Positions 58,821 to 64,000 of a stretch of DNA of 64,000 bases are shown here, in pieces. The first letter of the stretch is position 1. Each line of letters starts with the position of its first letter. A model generated the notes under the pieces. That model was not told where the DNA came from. It saw nothing but the letters and a program-made list of their open reading frames with translations, and searched no databases. The stretch comes from Aquatica leii. Lineage: Eukaryota; Arthropoda; Insecta; Coleoptera; Lampyridae. Made by a program: the position numbers and the translations under genes. The stretch lies in NCBI GenBank assembly GCA_035610365.1, contig CM069436.1, forward strand, positions 38,819,117 through 38,883,116, written 5' to 3'.

Positions 58821-60360
58821 TTGAGTAGTCCAAGCATCGTATAATTATATTGTAGATTGTAACCAAACATTAAAAGTGTTAAGAAAATGCAGACAAATCA
58901 ATCTCATTTTTTTAGTTTTCTAAATACGTTAATTGTAGGATTAGATTTCATAAATAAACCTTTCTAAATTATTATATTTTGTAAATTTTTAGTAGTTTTG
59001 AGCAAAAAACTAATTCTGTTTACAAACAATTTTAAGTATTTTTATCAGTATCAGCGTGTAATTATATTTAGAATGTACGCTACAAACTACAGGTAAATGC
59101 ATATCAGAAAAATTTAGCGTTGTGTAAAGCATTCGTTATTGTTAATAAAAAATGTTACTGCGCTTTGTATCATGATTAATTATTAACCAGAACATCAAGA
59201 AAAGAACGTTTATAAATTATTGAGCCAGAGAATTTACTCATGTATAGACTACAAGTTATGTAAGCATCACACCAAATTATTATCCAGAAAGTCTTCCAGC
59301 TCCATAGATGCAATAAATTTAATTCTCTCTCAACTGTACAGTCTGTCTTATCATCGTTTGGTCTGTGGAGTTTGTGAATTTCGGGACAGTTAAAAGATGG
59401 ACGTTAAAACGAACAAAAAGAATATTTATACTGTACAGTAATTCTTTCGTGTAATTACGAAAATTTATGTTAAACTTTAAGATAAAATTTTTTAAAGCAA
59501 TGTAAAATGTTCGTTGGTTGAAAATGCTTCTCTCGAGACTCGACTCTCTAGAGCTTACAGTAGGTTGATTGGTGAAAATTTAGTGTTTTCGCCAACATAA
59601 AGCAGTTGCTGATAGTAGTTCGAAATCACTTATCAAGTCATTGACGTAATTTAAAGGTAGTGTTTAGAATACGTGCTTACAGATTTATTACTAAGCTAAT
59701 TATGATTAATTTTTCAGATAATATAAACATTCTAAAACCATTTAAATTAATTTTTTTGTAATGCAATATACTTTGCACTAAAGTACCCAGGTTTTCTTAC
59801 TTTGTAATGATTATTTTGTATAAAAAAATATTTTTTTTTAATGTTAGTCACAATTTTTTTAATTTCAAGTTGTTTAGGTACATATGAAAAACACAATTAT
59901 TATACTCCTAGTAAACTTCCTAGAATTGTTGAGTAAAATTTGAAACTATTAAACGTTTTCATATAAAAAAAATTATACACAATGTATAAAATAAATTCTT
60001 AATTAATAGAAAATACTTCCACCTTTTGTACAGCTAATTTCGTTAATTGAATTTTTACATTTTAGTCGTAGCTCACCACGTAATTTACATAATATTTCAA
60101 TAATTTTTTTTTTGTTACTGTAAACGAAATGATGTTTTCTATTTTATTAGTAAATATTAAATTGAATTAATTTTTTGGAATATTTAATCTAATAAAAATA
60201 ATATTTCAAACACTGTAAAATTAATGAATGTATAATAACTGTCATTGTTATTTTATCAGAGAATAGTGGTCGCCTTAAGTAAAACCTAGTAAACGTTGTT
60301 AAATTTAAATATAACTTTCAGAAAACATGTATTTTATTCGTATTGAAAAACGATGATAAG
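58821..60360. other. AT-rich intergenic DNA, no gene seen
   Basis: No supported feature. Confidence 0.5.
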
Positions 60361-60770
60361 TTCAGCAAGATACAATCAATTAATGAAGTCTATATCGACC
60401 CCCAGGGGTCTATAACAACCTGCAAGGAGTCTACGTCAGCGAAAAAAAAATTTGGAGGTCTATGAAATGAAAATGGGGGTCCACGATAGTGGATCTCAAC
60501 ATACACTGATAGTACCTATTTACTTACATTATACTATCTTATAATATAAAGACATACATTATTTATAAAAGTACCTATGAAGTAAAAAAATTATTATATA
60601 TGTTTTTAAAATTGTGTAAGTTGTAGGATGTAGACATTCGCTTTGTGGTCGCAATACATTTTGAACTTGTAAAAACCTCACATAATGATATACCAGTATT
60701 ATCTTGTTACAAGCATACGCGCAGTCTCAGAGCTTCGCGAACTTGCACTGACTTGTTCAATTAGTCACTC

Positions 60771-60778
60771 TATAAATA
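60771..60778 (+). promoter_or_regulatory. TATA box of the hAT transposase gene
   Basis: TATAAATA lies about 150 bp before a GTAAGT splice donor at 60923, in a locally GC-richer context (CTTCGCGAACTTGCACTGAC). It is a plausible promoter for a 5' non-coding exon ending at 60922 that would be spliced to the acceptor CCCACAG at 62132. Confidence 0.35.
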
Positions 60779-61098
60779 CGAATGTGAGACAAATACGTTT
60801 TTTCGTTTCCTGAATCTTGAAAAGGAAAGTGCTAAGAAAATATTTAAAAAAGTATAAACTGGTAATTTATCACACAAATTATAGTGAATCAGTGTTATTT
60901 TGTTTGAGAGTACCGGAGAAAAGTAAGTACATTATTTTTTATTAAATTTTAGTTTTGTACTCGTAGTTAGCAATGATAGATAAATTACGCTAATCATGAC
61001 TTCAGTTATTAGTAGTTTAATATTCAAATCATGCAAAATTACACGAGTACTCCTCAATAGTATCTTTTTCAAAGTTTTAGCAATCGTTATTATAATTA

Positions 61099-61767
61099 CA
61101 GTGCAATCTCCGTAATCCGAACTAATTGCTGCAAGGAGATGTTCGGATTATGGAATGTTTTCGAAAAATTCTAAATAAGACAACTGTACATACATATTAC
61201 GTACATATGTATTTTATTATTAACGTACAATATGTTACCACTTTGAAAGATAAATTAATCTTTGAAAGATAAATTAAGAAAATAAGAAATGCACAACTGT
61301 ACAGCTGCCTACGTTCTATAGTTTTGCTGCACACCCAAATTATCGTCAATATTTAATTCTTTATTGACTATTGACAATATTGATTTTAAGTCCAGTAATA
61401 AGAAACTGCTGTGTAACTGTTATTTGGTACGAATACTTACATGCGTAAGCTTTAATCAAAGCTTTCTAACCGATTTTCATAGAATTTAAATGTTTACATA
61501 TAGGAAACATATTAAAAAAAATTATTTTGGAATTAAACTACATATTTTGGCCGGTCACATAAATAAATATGTATGTGTGTCAATATTTACTTATTTACGG
61601 TCTTGCTAGGCATTTATTATTCTTTTATAAATAGATATATCTTACCAATTAACTTCACAAAAAAAGTAAAAAAATTGTACTTTTGCCCATTGGTCGTTAC
61701 ACTGTGGGCCAGTTCGGATTAGTGGAATGTTCGGATTACGGAAGTTCGGATTATGGATATTGCACTG
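61099..61767. mobile_element. Tigger-like MITE inside the intron of the hAT gene
   Basis: The left end TA-CAGTGCAATCTCCGTAATC and the right end GATTATGGATATTGCACTG-TA form 24-bp inverted repeats with two mismatches and TA duplications. AATCCGAAC words recur just inside both ends. It is 669 bp long and carries no transposase. Its interior (61309-61473) has an inverted copy at 58625-58790. Its ends belong to the pogo/Tigger type but differ from those of the Tigger at 47078. Confidence 0.85.
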
Positions 61768-62132
61768 TACATACTTCTCTATATTAAAATTAATATTTTG
61801 TATTATTGCTAAAGTAGAACCAGTGAATTTTTATACATGACAGTCGAATGTACGTAGAGATAAATCGCATATCAATTTGTTATTATTATTCGTTGTATAA
61901 TATTCTATTTTAACATTTTTTGTCATGTTACTTTCAAATTTCCTTAAGGTTCCATCATATCAAAGCCTTAAGTACCATTCATAACATTCCATTTCTCACA
62001 TTCGTTTATAATGGCTGTACGCCTATGCCTGCCATTAAATCTAAGACCATACGATTTAAATATGGCTTTGATTTTTTAATATACAGCTGCTGGACTTTTT
62101 GTCTTATTTAAATAGACTAATTTTGCCCACAG

Positions 62133-63675
62133 ATGACTGATGCCATGTCCAAATCTAAAAAGAAATGTAGACAGTATAGTATTGATTATCAGAAACTTGG
62201 CTTCATTCCATTGTCGGATAAACAATTTTCTATGTGCCTTTTATGTAACAAAGTTTTGGGCAATGACGCCATCTAAGCTGCAGGATCATCTGAGAAGATA
62301 TCACCTTGATAAAACAGATAAACATTTGAAATACTTTCAAACACACAAAGATAAACTTCAGAAGAGACCCACGCAGGACAGAATGTTTGCTTCGACGTCA
62401 GAAAGAAACGATGATGGTTTGTTGGCGTCTTACAATATCTCGCTACTTATAGCAAAATCCGGAAAACTGCGTACTAGCGGAGAGAAATTAATTTTGCCAG
62501 CCGTTCAAGAGGTTTCAAAAACTGTTTTACACAAACCTTCATCTGATATCATTAAAAGAATTCTCTTAAGCAACAATACTATTAAAAGATGTATTGATGA
62601 AATGACTTCTGATATCGAAAGTTTCTTGTGTAATTATTTGCAAATGACCCATTTCTCTATACAACTGGACGAGTCAACTTTACCTGGTTATGTAGCATTA
62701 TTATTAGCATATGTTTGTTTTATTATGAATCAAGAAATCTACGAAGAACTGCTCTTTGCAACAACTTTGACAAGCGACACTGAATTAATATTTCATGTTT
62801 TGAAGGATTACTTCATTGAAAAAGCAATCCCTTTATCAAATATAACATTAGTAGCTACAGATGGAGCACCTGCCATGGTTGTGCGAAGAAAATGACGAAC
62901 ACTTTCATCAATTACTCCTTCACACTGAAGTACGCTGGCTGTCAAAAGGCTTATGTTTGACAAGTTTTTTTGCACTTTTTGAGACTATTTTAGAATTTCT
63001 GGATACTACAGATACAATTTTAAAAGGCAATTTAATGAAGTGGAATAGACATCGGCTATTTAACAGATTTGTTTACAAAATTTATTATGGTTAATTTGTA
63101 GTTACAAGGCGACAGTCTAAATTTGATTAAAACAAAGTGCATCTTATCAGCGTTTCTTTCTAGAGTTAAACTAATGAAGCAAAATATTGGACGGGGCGAA
63201 TTTTCCCAGTTCTCCAATTTGTCACAGACAAACTGCCAGGAAAACAACGTTTCAACCTACGTTCAACATTTAAATGCCCTCTATTCAGATTTTAAAACTA
63301 GGTTTGAGGATGTTTTGACTATAGTAATACCACCGTGGATAATTAACCCATATGACATAGAAGAAACGAATGTCATAATACAAGAGGAACTGACTGACCT
63401 AAGTACAAACGAAGAACTTAAGGTTCAGTTTAAAAACGGATATCAGCAATTCTGGCTGCAAAACAACATACCCGCTACTTATCCCGTATTATGGAATATA
63501 GCGAGGAAATTGTAAATTTCCTTTCCATCGTCGTACCTAGTGGAAAGAGGGTTCAGCGCTGTTACCAATCTCCTAACAAAAAAAAAACAGACTGGATATC
63601 ATTAGCCGAGGAGATGTAAGATTAAGCCTTACAAAATTGACGTCAAATGTTGATAATTTATTATTGAAGCATTAG
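62133..63675 (+). pseudogene. hAT transposase, SCAND3/ZBED5-like, several lesions
   Basis: After a CCCACAG acceptor an ATG at 62133 opens KKKCRQYSIDYQKLGFIPLS and FSMCLLCNKVLGNDA (first half of a BED finger). A frameshift near 62270 shifts to PSKLQDHLRRYHLDKTDKHL (second half), MFASTSERNDDGLLASYNIS, IAKSGK, FSIQLDESTLPGYVALLLAY and VATDGAPAMV, which carry hAT catalytic acids. About 60 expected residues are then missing before CEENDEHFHQLLLHTEVRWL (62878). FLSRVKLMKQNIGRGEFSQF and ELKVQFKNGYQQFWLQNNIP follow, a TAA at 63512, then FPSSYLVERGFSAVTNLLTK, a frameshift in a ten-A run near 63580, and NRLDIISRGDVRLSLTKL to the stop at 63673. The gene is thus recognisable end to end but dead. Confidence 0.85.
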
Positions 63676-64000
63676 GTTCATCCTTCTCACTAAAAACATT
63701 TACTTATTGCTTAGTTTATTTTATGTTACGTATATTTTATATAACAGATACAATGTTTTATTTTGAGTAGTTTTAATTTAAATTCAATTAATAAATGTAT
63801 AAAACTTAACATGTGTTTTTACTTTAAGTTTTTAACACTAAACTTTACTATAGTTAGAAATTTATAAAAAATCAATATCAGGTAAGTAGGGGGTCTACCT
63901 AAAACCGAAAAACATAGCAAAGGGTCTACGACACAAAAAAGTTTGGAAACCTGTGCTTAAGAGTTTAGTTAGTCTTCTTAGAGCCTAAAAAAACAATTCA

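Larger units (their letters stand above)
60361..63952 (+). mobile_element. decayed hAT element (SCAND3/ZBED5-like transposase)
   Basis: The right end reads GTAGACCC-type boxes and terminates ...AAAGTTTGGAAACCTG at 63952 (reverse complement CAGGTTTCCAAACTTTTTTG), a Charlie/SPIN-like hAT terminus. The left part (60396-60508) has the matching subterminal style, with ACCCCCAGGGGTCTATAACA and GGGGGTCCACGATAGTGGAT, but a clean left terminus and target duplication were not found, so 60361 is approximate. A TATA box, a 5' exon/intron and the transposase remnant lie in between. Confidence 0.6.

Noticed and set aside
60396..60508. Right terminus of a separate hAT element facing left
   Set aside because: The GGGGGTCCACGATAGTGGAT...ACACTG edge could be read this way, but the subterminal GGTCTA boxes match the style of the hAT whose gene follows, so it was treated as that element's left subterminal region; not certain.

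Overview
This is an AT-rich stretch of an insect nuclear genome. The evidence is one recognisable developmental gene of the insect teashirt/tiptop family, spliceosomal introns with GT/AG boundaries, and many decayed eukaryotic DNA transposons and LINE fragments. A beetle-like genome is plausible, because a single tiptop-like gene and mariner-type elements with this N-terminal helix-turn-helix are common there. The species cannot be fixed from the sequence. Nothing prokaryotic is present.

The only host gene I can support is tiptop/teashirt on the + strand. Its penultimate and last coding exons are at 21016-21214 and 21345-24696, and a 3' UTR follows to about 25.3 kb. The start codon is not visible, so at least one 5' exon lies further upstream. 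Between about 16.7 and 20.3 kb, islands of complex, GC-richer sequence stand out from the AT-rich background and are candidate cis-regulatory elements. A TATA box with a short open exon and a consensus donor at 15.9-16.3 kb is a weak candidate upstream exon.

Left of the gene (0-15 kb) are a Crypton-type recombinase fragment (3.7-4.3 kb), a LINE fragment, a degraded tRNA-Asn-like sequence (5285-5358), and two decayed copies of a DUF7869-like transposase family. The first copy is bounded by an imperfect 37-bp inverted repeat (8102-11246). Right of the gene is a graveyard of mobile elements: a nearly complete hAT element with perfect 14-bp ends and an 8-bp target duplication (28748-32991); MITEs and foldbacks; a second Crypton fragment; a TATCGATA-rich minisatellite (40.45-40.9 kb); a hAT fragment (43.2-44.3 kb); a long, almost perfect palindromic mariner-like element (44420-46075); a Tigger element with intact 24-bp ends but frameshifts and a lost catalytic aspartate (47078-49187); a Tc1 remnant; a second mariner-like element reduced to its DNA-binding domain (54295-55516); a LINE tail; and a SCAND3/ZBED5-like hAT (about 60.4-63.95 kb) with a Tigger-like MITE in its intron.

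No pathway or operon logic links these pieces. One developmental transcription factor sits in intergenic DNA built mostly from decayed class II transposons. The points most worth following are the palindromic element, the recurrent survival of transposase DNA-binding domains without catalytic domains, the TTAA-containing inverted ends of the DUF7869-like element, the small nested element at 28.0-28.2 kb with a hammerhead-like hairpin, and the candidate regulatory islands upstream of tiptop/teashirt.
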